The notes below the pieces were generated by a model. It made no database searches. It saw only the letters and a list, made by a program, of their open reading frames with translations, and was not told where the DNA came from. Positions 28,459-38,225 of a stretch of 64,000 nt of DNA are shown here, piece by piece. This stretch comes from Chlamydia sp. 04-14 (lineage in GTDB: Bacteria; Chlamydiota; Chlamydiia; Chlamydiales; Chlamydiaceae). The position numbers were made by a program, and so were the translations under genes. Each line of letters starts with the position of its first letter. The first letter of the stretch is position 1. The stretch covers positions 434,001 through 498,000 of the forward strand of contig NZ_JAPYKW010000001.1 of the NCBI RefSeq assembly GCF_036632095.1, read 5' to 3'.

Positions 28459-29598
28459 ATGAGAAACGCTAGATATTTCAGCTATGTCAATTCTTGGGTG
28501 TTTATTGTCATTATTTTATTAATGATGATTAGCGTAGTTGTTATTTCTTCTATGGATCCCTCTACGATCCTAGTCACCTCATCCAAAGGATTACTGACGA
28601 ATAAAAGCATCATGCAAATTCGTCATTTTGCTTTAGGATGGCTGGCGTTCTCTTTATGTATGTATCTCGATTACCATAGATTAAGAAGTTGGGCATGGAT
28701 TCTCTATATTCTTATGCTTTTGAGTCTTGTGGGTTTGTTTTTTGTCCCCACAGTGCAAAATGTTCATAGATGGTATAAAATCCCTTTTATTGGTTTGAGT
28801 GTTCAACCTTCTGAATATGCCAAGCTTATCGTTGTAATCATGCTTAGCTATACGTTGGATGTGCGCAAATCAGTAATTTCTTCGAAGATTACAGCTTTAC
28901 TTGCTTGTATTATTGTCGGTATCCCCTTTTTGCTTATTTTTAAAGAGCCAGATTTAGGGACCGCCTTGGTGCTATGTCCCGTTGCTTTGGCGATTTTTTA
29001 TTTAGGGAACATCCATCCTTTATTTGTGAAAATCTGTGCAACGATTGCGGGTTTAGGGATGCTCTGCTCTTTGTTGATTTTCTCAGGGATAATTTCTCAC
29101 GAGAAGGTTAAACCTTATGCGTTAAAGGTGATTAAGGAATACCAATACGAAAGATTGAGTCCTTCAAATCATCATCAACGCGCATCTTTAATTTCTATTG
29201 GCTTAGGTGGTGTTAAAGGTCGTGGATGGAAGTCTGGAGAATTTGCTGGTAGGGGATGGCTGCCTTACGGTTATACAGACTCGGTATTTTCTGCTTTAGG
29301 AGAAGAATTCGGTCTGATTGGCTTATTTTTTGCCCTGTGGATGTTTTACTGTCTCATTTGTTTTGGCTGCCGAACCGTAGCTGTAGCTGTTGACGATTTT
29401 GGTAGATTATTAGCTGCAGGAATTACCGTGCATATTTCTATGCACGTGTTAATTAATATCAGCATGATGTGTGGATTGATGCCCATTACTGGAGTGCCTT
29501 TAGTCTTGGTCTCTTACGGAGGCTCTTCGGTGATTTCTACAATGGCATCTTTAGGAATTCTACAAAGTATCTATAGTCGTAGATTCTCAAAATACTAA
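28459..29598 (+). CDS. rodA: SEDS-family peptidoglycan glycosyltransferase RodA
   Basis: RodA is the polytopic glycosyltransferase that works with a class B penicillin-binding protein. In chlamydiae it serves the septal peptidoglycan ring together with MreB. The 379 residues show about ten hydrophobic segments and the SEDS signatures: QPSEYAKLIVVI, KEPDLGTALVLCPVALAIF, GWLPYGYTDSVFSALGEEFG, and PLVLVSYGGSSVIST near the end. It ends four bases before the convergent P-type ATPase gene, with a 6-bp hairpin at the junction. Confidence 0.94.
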   Translation: MRNARYFSYVNSWVFIVIILLMMISVVVISSMDPSTILVTSSKGLLTNKSIMQIRHFALGWLAFSLCMYLDYHRLRSWAWILYILMLLSLVGLFFVPTVQNVHRWYKIPFIGLSVQPSEYAKLIVVIMLSYTLDVRKSVISSKITALLACIIVGIPFLLIFKEPDLGTALVLCPVALAIFYLGNIHPLFVKICATIAGLGMLCSLLIFSGIISHEKVKPYALKVIKEYQYERLSPSNHHQRASLISIGLGGVKGRGWKSGEFAGRGWLPYGYTDSVFSALGEEFGLIGLFFALWMFYCLICFGCRTVAVAVDDFGRLLAAGITVHISMHVLINISMMCGLMPITGVPLVLVSYGGSSVISTMASLGILQSIYSRRFSKY

Positions 29599-29600
29599 GA

Positions 29601-29616
29601 GATTACTTTAGTAATC
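29601..29616. terminator. Hairpin between convergent rodA and metal ATPase genes
   Basis: Perfect 6-bp arms, GATTAC and GTAATC, flank a four-base loop and overlap the last codons of the minus-strand ATPase gene. It could slow transcription from both sides. No T-run follows on either strand, so the call is weak. Confidence 0.3.
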
Positions 29617-31576
29617 GTAGAGCATTAAGCCCAACCACAATTGTACTACCTTCATGGAGAATCACAGCTAGCCATAAAGGAATAATTCCTAGTGAGGCGG
29701 GCCATGAAACAAGAAGGATAATTGCTAAGGCTAGCCCTAGGTTTTGTGTCACAATTTTTCGGGTCTTCTTTGCCTTTCTTATGATCCATGGTAGCAGGGA
29801 AATCGCATCATGGAGAAGAACAATATCCGCAGCTTCTATCGCTGTGGCGCTTCCTGCTTCTCCCATAGCGACACCAACCGTTGCTTGTGCAAGAGCGGGA
29901 GCGTCATTAATACCATCACCAACCATAAGGATATGACGTTTCTTGGCAAGTTCACGTACTTTTTCTAATTTATCATCTGGAGATAAATCAGAGAAAACTT
30001 CAGAAATTCCTAAGAGTTTTGCAGTATTTTCTGCACTAATTTGATGGTCTCCCGTGAGCATGCTAATAGGATAACCTTCATCTTTAAGCTCTTTCACAAT
30101 TTTTCCAGCATCCGTACGGGGAGTATCTTTAAAATAAAATAATGCGCAGCTTCCTTGTAAATAAGCTAGTGAACATATTTCTCCGCGTTGTCTGGCAGTG
30201 TGGACACGCTCTTCTAGTTCTTGAACGTACTCTTGAGGGACTTTTTGTAAGGCTGTATCGACTCTTCCTACAAATGCCTCTTGACCTTGGAAAATACCTC
30301 GAACTCCTTTTCCTGGAATCATACAGTATTCCTCAGCAGGAAGAGAGGAAACATTATTCTTTATAAGATAGGCAACAATTGCTTGTGCAATAGGGTGCAT
30401 AGAAGATTGTTCTAAAGCTAAAATAGAAGGGAAGAAATCAGGATTTTTTTCTCCAAAATTATCACAACCAATACAGGTAAGCTCTCCAGTGGTTAGCGTT
30501 CCTGTTTTATCCATAACAATAGAATTACAAGAAGCTAAGCGATCTAAGACCACACCACCTTTAAGAAGAACTCCATGTTTTGCACAGGCATTTACTGCAC
30601 TTAGATAAGCAATGGGAATAGCAATGATCAATGCACAGGGAGATGCCGCAATGAGAAAAGCTAATGCACGATAAAAAGCACTATTAGGTCCTAAGAAAGG
30701 AATAGAGGTGAATAGAGGAACCAAAACAGCTATAGATATCGAAATACCAAAGATTGTTAATGCATAGGCTGAAGAATATTTGTCCAAGCGTTGTTGTAAA
30801 CGCGGTTTAGATTTCTGTGCTTGAATAACTAGGTTGATAATATGAGCAATTGTTGAGTCAGCACCTGTTTTTAAAACCTTCAGATCAAAACTCCCTTCAA
30901 GATTATGTGCCCCTGCAGGAACTATGGAACCTGTCTGACAAGACTTGGGAATTTTTTCTCCAGTAAGATGCATAAGATTAATAGAAGAAGAACCGTGAAT
31001 AATTTCTCCATCTAAAGGGACAATTTCTCCACTTTTTACTCGGATAATATCACCAACTTGAACTTGACTTACTGGCGTTTTCTCTAGGTTCCCATCCTCA
31101 CCAACTATCCAGGCGATAGTCGGCGCTAAATGTTTTAAAGAAGCTAGTGTGCTTTTTGCTTTCCCTGATACCATTTGTCCAAGGGCTTCAGAAATGGCAA
31201 ATAAAACAAGAAGTAAAGATCCCTCTAAGGCTCCACCAATGAAAATAGAGCCAAAGGCTGCTGAGGTCATTAAAATATCAATATTCACAGTCTTATTGCG
31301 GATATCGTCTAAAGACTTTATCAAGGCTGGGGTTCCAGCAAGAAAAAATGTGAAAACAACAAATAAATTAGAAATATCCACAATGCGAAACCAATAAAAA
31401 GCTAACGCACACAGATAAGTCCCTAAAGAAATACATGCGGACTTTAAAGAAAGGTTACGACTCAATAACCGATTCTTTTGAGATAACATCGGACTGTTAT
31501 CTTCTGTCATACCTGATTCAAAAAAATTGTTTAATATTTCTGGTGAAAATGGAGTGGAGAATAACCGTGAAAACAC
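29603..31576 (-). CDS. P1B-type heavy-metal ATPase (P1B-4-like)
   Basis: This is a metal-transporting P-type ATPase of 657 residues. It has the phosphorylation site DKTGTLTTGE, the actuator TGE (LTGEKIP), the SSMHPIAQAI motif (the HP signature of P1B pumps) and GDGINDAPAL. The metal-site motif in the sixth membrane helix is SPC (AASPCALIIAIP), and the last helix carries HEGST. SPC plus HEGG/HEGS-type motifs, and the lack of an N-terminal metal-binding domain, point to the P1B-4 group, which moves Co, Fe or Zn, rather than classic ZntA (CPC). The frame starts with GTG at 31576; ATG 31510 (23rd codon) is an alternative. It is preceded by a VIT1-like gene 16 bp upstream. Confidence 0.88.
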   Translation of the reverse strand: MFSRLFSTPFSPEILNNFFESGMTEDNSPMLSQKNRLLSRNLSLKSACISLGTYLCALAFYWFRIVDISNLFVVFTFFLAGTPALIKSLDDIRNKTVNIDILMTSAAFGSIFIGGALEGSLLLVLFAISEALGQMVSGKAKSTLASLKHLAPTIAWIVGEDGNLEKTPVSQVQVGDIIRVKSGEIVPLDGEIIHGSSSINLMHLTGEKIPKSCQTGSIVPAGAHNLEGSFDLKVLKTGADSTIAHIINLVIQAQKSKPRLQQRLDKYSSAYALTIFGISISIAVLVPLFTSIPFLGPNSAFYRALAFLIAASPCALIIAIPIAYLSAVNACAKHGVLLKGGVVLDRLASCNSIVMDKTGTLTTGELTCIGCDNFGEKNPDFFPSILALEQSSMHPIAQAIVAYLIKNNVSSLPAEEYCMIPGKGVRGIFQGQEAFVGRVDTALQKVPQEYVQELEERVHTARQRGEICSLAYLQGSCALFYFKDTPRTDAGKIVKELKDEGYPISMLTGDHQISAENTAKLLGISEVFSDLSPDDKLEKVRELAKKRHILMVGDGINDAPALAQATVGVAMGEAGSATAIEAADIVLLHDAISLLPWIIRKAKKTRKIVTQNLGLALAIILLVSWPASLGIIPLWLAVILHEGSTIVVGLNALRLLK

Positions 31577-31591
31577 TACGATACCTGGGCC

Positions 31592-32335
31592 CTATAAAAA
31601 TTTTACACAAGTGCAAACGATGCTTATGGAGGTAATAAAAATACCTAAAACCCACACAACCTCTGTGATCACATCATTTCCTAATATTTTTGCTTTGGTG
31701 GCAGAGAGTATAGTGATAAGTACTCCGGATAATACACCTGCTACTGTATAACTAGAACAGAGAACTAGTGGTAAGAAAAGAATTAGACCGATAAGTCCTC
31801 CGAGTATACGTGTCCCTCCTTGTTTTAAAGGATGAGGGAAGTTCTCCATGGAAATATGAAGTTCTTCGCGGATCATAGTATCAAGAAGGAGAGTAGAATC
31901 AGAACTGACATAATCTACCATTTCTTCAAGAAGAGGAGATTTGAATCCTTGATTTTTAAAGATAACATTGAGCTCTAAACGTTCTTGTTCGGGATGTTTC
32001 TCTATTTCTTCTTTTTCCTGAAGCATAAAACGATGAGAAAGCTCCATGTAAGACCAGGCTTTTTTTGCTTTTAAGCAGCCTCGATAAAAAATCCATCCTA
32101 ATCCTAGTGAGAATAGAACCTCTGTTTGTGCTCCTTGAGAAATAGGAAGAAGAAAGGCGAGAGTTCTGATGAAAAATAGAAAGATACCCGTGGATAAGGC
32201 ATCGCTTGCTAGATGATAGAAAAAGCCTTTTATTGTTGTATGTGGTTCGCCAATACAAACTCCATGTTGATCTCTAACAGTCTTGAGATGTTCTTCAGGG
32301 GTTGCGTTTTTGAAATGGTCATAATCGGTCTTCAT
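31592..32335 (-). CDS. Membrane protein resembling VIT1/CCC1 metal transporters (CT728-like)
   Basis: The 247-residue protein has two hydrophobic segments near 38-85 and three near 165-245. Between them lies a charged cytoplasmic stretch (LQEKEEIEKHPEQERLELN, then a helix ending TMIREEL). That stretch reads like the metal-binding domain of VIT1/CCC1 iron/manganese transporters, where Glu-rich helices are followed by a conserved REEL segment. The first membrane helix has SDALSTG where that family has SDGLDG-type sequence, so the metal path may be altered. ATG 32335 is chosen over the adjacent TTG. It is co-directional with a P1B ATPase 16 bp downstream. The family call is by eye and tentative. 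Confidence 0.55.
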   Translation of the reverse strand: MKTDYDHFKNATPEEHLKTVRDQHGVCIGEPHTTIKGFFYHLASDALSTGIFLFFIRTLAFLLPISQGAQTEVLFSLGLGWIFYRGCLKAKKAWSYMELSHRFMLQEKEEIEKHPEQERLELNVIFKNQGFKSPLLEEMVDYVSSDSTLLLDTMIREELHISMENFPHPLKQGGTRILGGLIGLILFLPLVLCSSYTVAGVLSGVLITILSATKAKILGNDVITEVVWVLGIFITSISIVCTCVKFL

Positions 32336-32400
32336 CAATCTTATCCGTGCAGTGTATAGTTTATAATGCCTTAGATTTTTTCATATTTGCAATACAGATC

Positions 32401-33681
32401 CTATTTTTGAGGTAACAATACTTCTTGATTCCCTAAGTAAGGGCGTAGAACCTCGGGAATAATTACAGAGCCATCTTCTTGCTGATTATTTTCTAAAATT
32501 GCAACGAATAAACGCGGTGTTGCTAAACCTGAACCATTAAGGGTATGAATAAAATGCATTTTCCCTTGATTATCTTTATAACGAGTTTCTGAACGACGTG
32601 ATTGGAAATCTGTACATTGCGAAATAGAAGAGACTTCATAGTAAGATTGTTGTCCCGGCAGCCAAACTTCAGCATCTATAGTTTTTGATGCTGTGAAGGA
32701 CATATCTCCTGTCGAGAGTAAAGATAAACGGTAGGGAAGTTTTAATTCTGTGAGAATATCTTCCACGACAGCCAGCATTTTTTCATAAGCCTGATCAGCT
32801 TGTTCTGGAGTAGTAAAAGCAAACATCTCCACTTTATTGAACTGGTGTACACGAACAAGCCCCCGTTCATTAGCACCTGCAGCTCCTGCTTCTCTACGGA
32901 AACAGGGCGTACATGCTGCGTAATATATAGGTAGATCCTTCTCGTTAAAAATTTCTTGAGAATGGAATCCGTTGAGAACGACCTCAGCAGTAGGAATCAG
33001 ATAAAGAGATTGCTCACCGTCTTCTACACGATAGTATTGACCATCAAATTTAGGAATTTGTCCCGAGCCGAATAGAATTTCGCGTTTTACAAGGAGGGGG
33101 GGTAGCCATAATTGAAATCCGTGCTCCCGTTGCTTATTTAATAAATAAGTAAGCAGCGCCCACTCTAAGAGAACACCCTGATTTTTATAAGCAGGCCATC
33201 CGGATCCCGAAGTTTTTGCAGGAAGTTTAAAATCTAAAATTTGTAATTTTTGATTTAACTCTACGTGATGTTTGGGAGTGAAAGAAAATGTTGGCAAAGA
33301 GCCAACACTTTTAATTACTTTATTCCCCGATTTATCAGGACATACGGGAACATCTTCTTCGGGATAATTAGGAAGGCGTACGAGAAGGTCTTGTAAATCC
33401 GCATTCTTTTCTTCAAGTAAAGCTTCTAATTTCTCCAAATCTTGAGAGAGTCTTTCAACTTCACCAATCATATTAGATACATCTTCGCCTTGAGCTTTAG
33501 CTTTATGGATTTGTGTAGAGAGCAGTTTTCTCTGTGATTGTATAGATTCTGAATCTGTTTTTAATTGGCGGACTTCTTTGTCTAAATCAAGAATGGGAAG
33601 AAGAGAAATATTAGGATCTTTCCTACGAAGACGAGTTTCGCATTCTTCAGGTGCCTTGCGTATTAATTTTATATCCAACAT
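32401..33681 (-). CDS. serS: Seryl-tRNA synthetase
   Basis: SerS is a class II synthetase that charges serine on tRNA-Ser. The 426 residues begin MLDIKLIRKAPEE and have the long antiparallel coiled-coil arm (about 30-100). Motif 2 is PCFRREAGAAGANERGLVRVHQFNKVE (shown in part: CFRREAGAAG). Motif 3 reads NGSGLATPRLFVAILENNQ, and the usual serine-site sequence YEVSSISQCTDFQSRR is present. Everything is of normal length. It is divergent from ribD with about 43 bp between the starts. Confidence 0.97.
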   Translation of the reverse strand: MLDIKLIRKAPEECETRLRRKDPNISLLPILDLDKEVRQLKTDSESIQSQRKLLSTQIHKAKAQGEDVSNMIGEVERLSQDLEKLEALLEEKNADLQDLLVRLPNYPEEDVPVCPDKSGNKVIKSVGSLPTFSFTPKHHVELNQKLQILDFKLPAKTSGSGWPAYKNQGVLLEWALLTYLLNKQREHGFQLWLPPLLVKREILFGSGQIPKFDGQYYRVEDGEQSLYLIPTAEVVLNGFHSQEIFNEKDLPIYYAACTPCFRREAGAAGANERGLVRVHQFNKVEMFAFTTPEQADQAYEKMLAVVEDILTELKLPYRLSLLSTGDMSFTASKTIDAEVWLPGQQSYYEVSSISQCTDFQSRRSETRYKDNQGKMHFIHTLNGSGLATPRLFVAILENNQQEDGSVIIPEVLRPYLGNQEVLLPQK

Positions 33682-33724
33682 CCTTATAACTCTTTAATTA
33701 CCTTTTCTCACAAAGGCAAAGTAT

Positions 33725-34831
33725 ATGGAAGATTTCTCTGAGCAACAACTATTTTTTATGCGTCGAGCTATAGAATTAGGAGAAAAGGGAAGATTTTCTG
33801 CTCCACCCAATCCTTGGGTGGGTTGTGTGATTGTAAAAAATGGGCAGATTATAGGAGAGGGATATCATCAGAAAAAAGGTCTGCCACATGCAGAAGAAAA
33901 TGCGATAAACTCTACATCCGCATCTGTAGAGGGTAGTGATGTTTATGTAACTTTAGAGCCCTGTTGTCATTATGGAAGCACGCCTCCTTGCGTGAATTTG
34001 TTAATTAAAAACAAAGTTTCTACTGTTTATGTTGCTTTGTTAGATCCTGATAACCGGGTTGCTGGTAAGGGAATTTTTGCTTTAAGACAAGCTGGGATAC
34101 GTGTTTTTGAAGGCTTAGGTAGAGAAGAAGCCGAGGCGTCTTTAAAATCTTATATTTATCAACGCACCTCGGGTAAACCCTGGGTTGTGCTTAAAAGCGC
34201 TGCCACTTTGGATGGTCAGACTGCTGATAGTGATGGAGAATCTCAATGGATCACCTGCTCAGAAGCTCGCATTGATGTAGGTAAATTACGCGCTAGTTCG
34301 CAAGCTATTGTTGTGGGCTCTAAAACTGTTTTACAAGATAATCCTCTGTTAACTGCAAGGAAACCTTCTGGAGAACTCTACTCTCATCAACCCTTGCGTG
34401 TTGTCGTTGATAGTTTGGGTGCTGTAACTGCGCAGGCAAAAATTTTTCATAGTCCTGGAAAATCCCTCTACGTAACCACGACGCAATGTCCAAAAGATCA
34501 TATTAAAAATATTGAAAAACTTGATGTAGAGGTTTTAGTTACCGAACCTAGAAATTCTAGAGTAAATTTACATGAATTAATCTCGTATTTATCTACTAAA
34601 CATATTTTGCAGGTTCTTATTGAAGGTGGATCTATTTTACACACTGCATTTTTGAAAGAACATTTAGCAAATGCTCTAATTGTTTATCTGGGACCAAAAA
34701 TTTTTGGAGATCAAAGAAAGCCCCTTTTTGGAGATTTAGGGTATCGTTTAGACTCTGCTCAAAAAATTCTTCCTAAATTTTCTAAGATTTTAGGAAATTC
34801 TTTAAAAACGTGTTGGGAAATTGTTGGATAG
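33725..34831 (+). CDS. ribD: Bifunctional riboflavin deaminase/reductase RibD
   Basis: RibD deaminates the pyrimidine intermediate of riboflavin synthesis and then reduces its ribose. The N-terminal deaminase domain has the zinc ligands H55 (HAE), C80 and C89 (PCCHYGSTPPC), with catalytic E57. The C-terminal reductase domain starts near 150 (KPWVVLKSAATLDGQTA) and has QVLIEGGSILHTAFL. At 368 residues it is a complete two-domain enzyme. About 70 bp separate it from ribBA, and ribH follows, so three riboflavin genes lie together. Riboflavin synthase (ribE/ribC) is not in this window. Confidence 0.95.
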   Translation: MEDFSEQQLFFMRRAIELGEKGRFSAPPNPWVGCVIVKNGQIIGEGYHQKKGLPHAEENAINSTSASVEGSDVYVTLEPCCHYGSTPPCVNLLIKNKVSTVYVALLDPDNRVAGKGIFALRQAGIRVFEGLGREEAEASLKSYIYQRTSGKPWVVLKSAATLDGQTADSDGESQWITCSEARIDVGKLRASSQAIVVGSKTVLQDNPLLTARKPSGELYSHQPLRVVVDSLGAVTAQAKIFHSPGKSLYVTTTQCPKDHIKNIEKLDVEVLVTEPRNSRVNLHELISYLSTKHILQVLIEGGSILHTAFLKEHLANALIVYLGPKIFGDQRKPLFGDLGYRLDSAQKILPKFSKILGNSLKTCWEIVG

Positions 34832-34904
34832 AGGAAATAGGGGAAGAGATTGAAGTGAATAGGGGATTTCTATTAGCATTCCTAGAGGATAGAGGTCAGT
34901 AATT

Positions 34905-34910
34905 GGGAGG
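34905..34910 (+). promoter_or_regulatory. Ribosome binding site of ribBA that decides the start
   Basis: GGGAGG is followed after seven bases by GTG 34918. The TTG at 34903, the earliest in-frame start, overlaps this site and is therefore rejected. Confidence 0.65.
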
Positions 34911-34917
34911 AACCCTA

Positions 34918-36177
34918 GTGATAAAATCCGATGAGGATGCACGTGCATCATGTTTTGTCCCAATAGAAAAGGCAATCTCAGATATCTCTGAGGGGAAATT
35001 TGTTATTGTTGTTGATGAAGCTTCGAGAGAAGATGAGGGTGATCTTATCATTGCCGGTGAGAAGATGACCGTAGAGAAGATGACTTTCCTTCTTAAATAT
35101 ACGACAGGAATTATTTGCGCTTCTTTAGAACCTGAGAGAATAAAAGACCTAGATTTTCCTCCTATGGTTGAAGACAATCGTTGTCGTTATCATACAGCAT
35201 TCACAGTTTCAGTAGATGCTGCTAAAGGAATAACAACCGGAGTTTCTGCAGCAGATAGAACAAAGGTTGTAGAATTATTATCCAATCCTAATAGTCGTCC
35301 CGAAGATTTTGTTCGTCCAGGTCATTTTTTCCCCCTAGTAGGCACTCCAGGAGGCGTATTAAAACGTGCTGGACATACAGAAGCTGCTTTAGACCTTATG
35401 CGTTTAGCGAATATGCAGCTTTGTGGGGTTCTTTCAGAACTTGTTAACGAAGACCATACTATGATGCGTCTTCCCCAAATTATAGAATTTGCTAAACAAC
35501 ACAAACTTTCGGTAATCTCCATCTCTGATTTGATAGCCTACCGGATGTTATCCGAAAGGTTAGTGATTCCTGTTTCGTCAGCTCGTCTCCCTACAGAGTA
35601 TGGGGATTTCAATATTCATGTTTATGAGTCTCTTCTTGACGGTATCCAACATATTGCTTTGGTAAAAGGTGATGTAAAAGGAAAAGAGAATGTTCTTGTC
35701 CGTGTGCATTCCGAATGTCTTACCGGGGATATTATGGGATCTATGCGTTGTGACTGTGGATATCAGTTACGCTCGGCTATGGAATATATTGGATTGGAGG
35801 GGGAGGGTGTTGTTGTTTATCTACGTGGACAGGAAGGACGTGGTATTGGCTTAGGTCATAAGGTTCGTGCTTATGCCCTACAAGATCGTGGTTACGATAC
35901 TGTTGATGCGAATTTAGAAATTGGCTTCCCCGTGGATTCTAGAGAATATGGAATAGGAGCTCAAATTTTAGTTGATCTAGGATTGACAAAGATCAAATTG
36001 ATTACCCATAATCCCCACAAATATTTCGGGCTTCAGGGTTTTGGGTTAGAGATTGTTGATAGAATCGCTCTCCCAATCAATGTCTCCGAAGAAAACGAAT
36101 ATTACCTACGCACAAAAAAAGAGCGTATGGGGCATTGGATAGACTTTCCTTATATTGAGGAAGTAAACACAAGATAA
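34918..36177 (+). CDS. ribBA: Bifunctional 3,4-dihydroxy-2-butanone 4-phosphate synthase / GTP cyclohydrolase II
   Basis: The protein makes both precursors of the riboflavin pathway: the four-carbon unit from ribulose 5-phosphate (N-terminal RibB domain) and the pyrimidine from GTP (C-terminal RibA domain). RibB shows [27 protein letters not shown] and [10 protein letters not shown]. RibA shows the zinc-site run [16 protein letters not shown], then [12 protein letters not shown]. The tail reads [11 protein letters not shown]. With the GTG start at 34918 it has 419 residues. It lies between ribD and ribH on the same strand and 11 bases before ribH. Confidence 0.95.
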   Translation: MIKSDEDARASCFVPIEKAISDISEGKFVIVVDEASREDEGDLIIAGEKMTVEKMTFLLKYTTGIICASLEPERIKDLDFPPMVEDNRCRYHTAFTVSVDAAKGITTGVSAADRTKVVELLSNPNSRPEDFVRPGHFFPLVGTPGGVLKRAGHTEAALDLMRLANMQLCGVLSELVNEDHTMMRLPQIIEFAKQHKLSVISISDLIAYRMLSERLVIPVSSARLPTEYGDFNIHVYESLLDGIQHIALVKGDVKGKENVLVRVHSECLTGDIMGSMRCDCGYQLRSAMEYIGLEGEGVVVYLRGQEGRGIGLGHKVRAYALQDRGYDTVDANLEIGFPVDSREYGIGAQILVDLGLTKIKLITHNPHKYFGLQGFGLEIVDRIALPINVSEENEYYLRTKKERMGHWIDFPYIEEVNTR

Positions 36178-36188
36178 TCTAGGATCAT

Positions 36189-36653
36189 ATGACAACATTT
36201 AAAGGGGTAGCATCGGCAAAAGGCATGCGCGTTGCTATCGTTGGTGCATGTTTTAACGGACCCATAGCCGACGCTTTGGTTTCAGGAGCACAACAGACTT
36301 TTCTGGATCTAGGGGGAACAGAAGATAAGTTGACTGTAGTACGTGTCCCCGGATCGTTTGAGATCCCTTGTACACTGAAGAAACTTCTTACTTCAGGTGT
36401 CGAGTATGACGCTATAGTAGCCTGCGGTGTTCTTATTAAGGGTGAAACCACACATTACGATCATATAGCAGATCAGGTTTCAGCAAGGATTAGCGAATTA
36501 TCTATAGAGTTTAATCTCCCAATTACCTTTTCAGTGATCACAGCACCTTGTATAGATTCTGCATGGCAACGTGCAGGAATTAAAGGGTGCAATTTAGGGA
36601 TTTCTGGGATGAAGACAGCTTTAGAAATGGCTGATCTTTTCAAAAAGTTATAA
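36189..36653 (+). CDS. ribH: 6,7-dimethyl-8-ribityllumazine synthase
   Basis: The enzyme condenses the RibB and RibD products into lumazine, the riboflavin precursor. The 154 residues show the phosphate/substrate motifs VPGSFEIPCTLKKL and ACGVLIKGETTHYDHI, where His is the catalytic base. The end reads GCNLGISGMKTALEMADLF. Length is typical. The gene follows ribBA by 11 bp. Its stop lies six bases before a long hairpin shared with the convergent gene. Confidence 0.95.
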   Translation: MTTFKGVASAKGMRVAIVGACFNGPIADALVSGAQQTFLDLGGTEDKLTVVRVPGSFEIPCTLKKLLTSGVEYDAIVACGVLIKGETTHYDHIADQVSARISELSIEFNLPITFSVITAPCIDSAWQRAGIKGCNLGISGMKTALEMADLFKKL

Positions 36654-36658
36654 TAATG

Positions 36659-36686
36659 TAGCGTTGCACTTTAAAGTGTAACGCTA
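36659..36686. terminator. 14-bp hairpin between convergent ribH and CT733-like genes
   Basis: Arms 36659-36672 and 36673-36686 are complementary over 14 bp with one G-U pair (TAGCGTTGCACTTT and its partner). The hairpin overlaps the last codons of the minus-strand gene. It can act for both strands. No T-run follows, so it is not a textbook intrinsic terminator. Confidence 0.5.
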
Positions 36687-38038
36687 ACAGAACCATTTAA
36701 GTGCACTCGCACAGCAATATTTTCAGAAAAGATATCTAAGCCTCCACAAGAAACTGTAGTTTCTGAAAAATCTAAAACAGTTGTTTGGTCAAGCAATTGC
36801 TTTTTTAGCATGTCCTTATGCACACGCAAACTTTTTACCACTAAAGATAATGCTGTAGAGTAAACTTGACGTAAACGGCTTTCGGGGCTTGCTGTTGCTG
36901 TTCCATGATTTGCCTGCAGCAAACCAGTAATGAGATTAGGAAGACCTCGGATTTCTAAAGGAACATGCTCCCCTTGCGCTGTATAGAAACTATTTACTAA
37001 ACTTTCTGATTCATCAATGGGGAGATTTTTAAAACTCCAAGTAAGAGCATTGGCTTCTGCAGGAGAAAGCTCCATAAGGGTTGCCAAGCGCACCAAAGCC
37101 ATATCGCTGCGACAAGATCCTTCAAATCCTAGGCGATTTGCTCTGTAGGTAAAGTAACGAGAAAAGGCTTCTTCTACAGTAGCATGTTGCTGCAACATGG
37201 ATAATAAAGGAGCAAAATTATAGTAAAATTCTTGAGAACAATTATTTTCTCCGCAGATATCCAGAGAGTAGAGATATAAATCTAGAACCACTAAAGGACG
37301 TTTGGCTCTGCCAATAGATAACAGTTGAGCGCTCGGCATTGTTGTAAGATTGAAGAGCGAATCGTAATCAGCTAAACGGCGTAAAGCGACGAATACCTCT
37401 TTTTGCTCAGGGGATAGTCGAGAGTATGAGGGGCTTAATTCCGGAAAAGCCTTTAACACATGTAAAGCTTTTGCATAAAAAGCGTCAGCCCGAGACTCTG
37501 TGAAGTAAGGTTTAAAGTTTGCAGCAGCTTTTGCAGAGCACCCCATATGTTTCAAAACAATGGCTGTTTCTAGGATTTTTAGAGTGTTATCAAAATGTTT
37601 AGGAGAGTTTAAGAAATAAATCAACTGCCTATGGGTAGTTTGGAATTGCTTAAACGTGATGCTATCTTCTGATGGCTGTAGTTGACAGAGCTGAGCGTAA
37701 GATTGGCGTGAGCCTTGTATCAATAAATGGAGATATATCAAACTACGTATAGCCACATCAAAAGCAGGGATTTTTTTATCAAATAGGGATAAAGAATAAG
37801 CTGTTTTAGATGTTGAAGTAATGCTTGCTGCAGTCGATGGCTCTGTTAACCAAAGTAGTTCTGGATATTGACGTAGTTTATATTCGATCCAGGAATCAGA
37901 CCCTATTTTCCCTTTGCCAGAATGTGTGTTCATGGGAAGCATCGCCGACGAAGTCGGAGCTCCATAAGAAATGTAAGGAAAACTTAAAAGACAAGCTACT
38001 AAACAAGCGCAGCTTCGAATTGTAAGGATTTTTAACAT
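36671..38038 (-). CDS. Unknown exported protein (CT733-like)
   Basis: The 455-residue protein begins with a signal peptide (MLKILTIRSCACLVACLLS then a polar region ending SYGA; cleavage probably near residue 28). The mature part is alpha-helical, with repeated Leu/Ala-rich segments that could be a helical-repeat solenoid (LLSMLQQHATVEEAFSRYF, LARLATLMELSPAEANAL-like). I recognise no catalytic motif. AGAGGA four bases before ATG 38038 makes that start better than the upstream ATG at 38053. It is divergent from the lipoprotein gene and convergent with ribH. It sits where CT733 does in C. trachomatis, function unknown. Confidence 0.75.
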   Translation of the reverse strand: MLKILTIRSCACLVACLLSFPYISYGAPTSSAMLPMNTHSGKGKIGSDSWIEYKLRQYPELLWLTEPSTAASITSTSKTAYSLSLFDKKIPAFDVAIRSLIYLHLLIQGSRQSYAQLCQLQPSEDSITFKQFQTTHRQLIYFLNSPKHFDNTLKILETAIVLKHMGCSAKAAANFKPYFTESRADAFYAKALHVLKAFPELSPSYSRLSPEQKEVFVALRRLADYDSLFNLTTMPSAQLLSIGRAKRPLVVLDLYLYSLDICGENNCSQEFYYNFAPLLSMLQQHATVEEAFSRYFTYRANRLGFEGSCRSDMALVRLATLMELSPAEANALTWSFKNLPIDESESLVNSFYTAQGEHVPLEIRGLPNLITGLLQANHGTATASPESRLRQVYSTALSLVVKSLRVHKDMLKKQLLDQTTVLDFSETTVSCGGLDIFSENIAVRVHLNGSVSVTL

Positions 38039-38225
38039 AAGATCCTCTGGCATCCAATTGTTTTGTTAATTTCCCTTAATAAAGAGGATTAACTAAATGC
38101 CCCATGTTGATAACAAAATGGCCAATAACAAATCAACCCGAGAAACTCAAGAATCATTTCCCCGAGGGAAACCAGAGAGATATGGTTATGATGTTAAAAA
38201 TCTTAATATTAAAAAATAAAAACGC

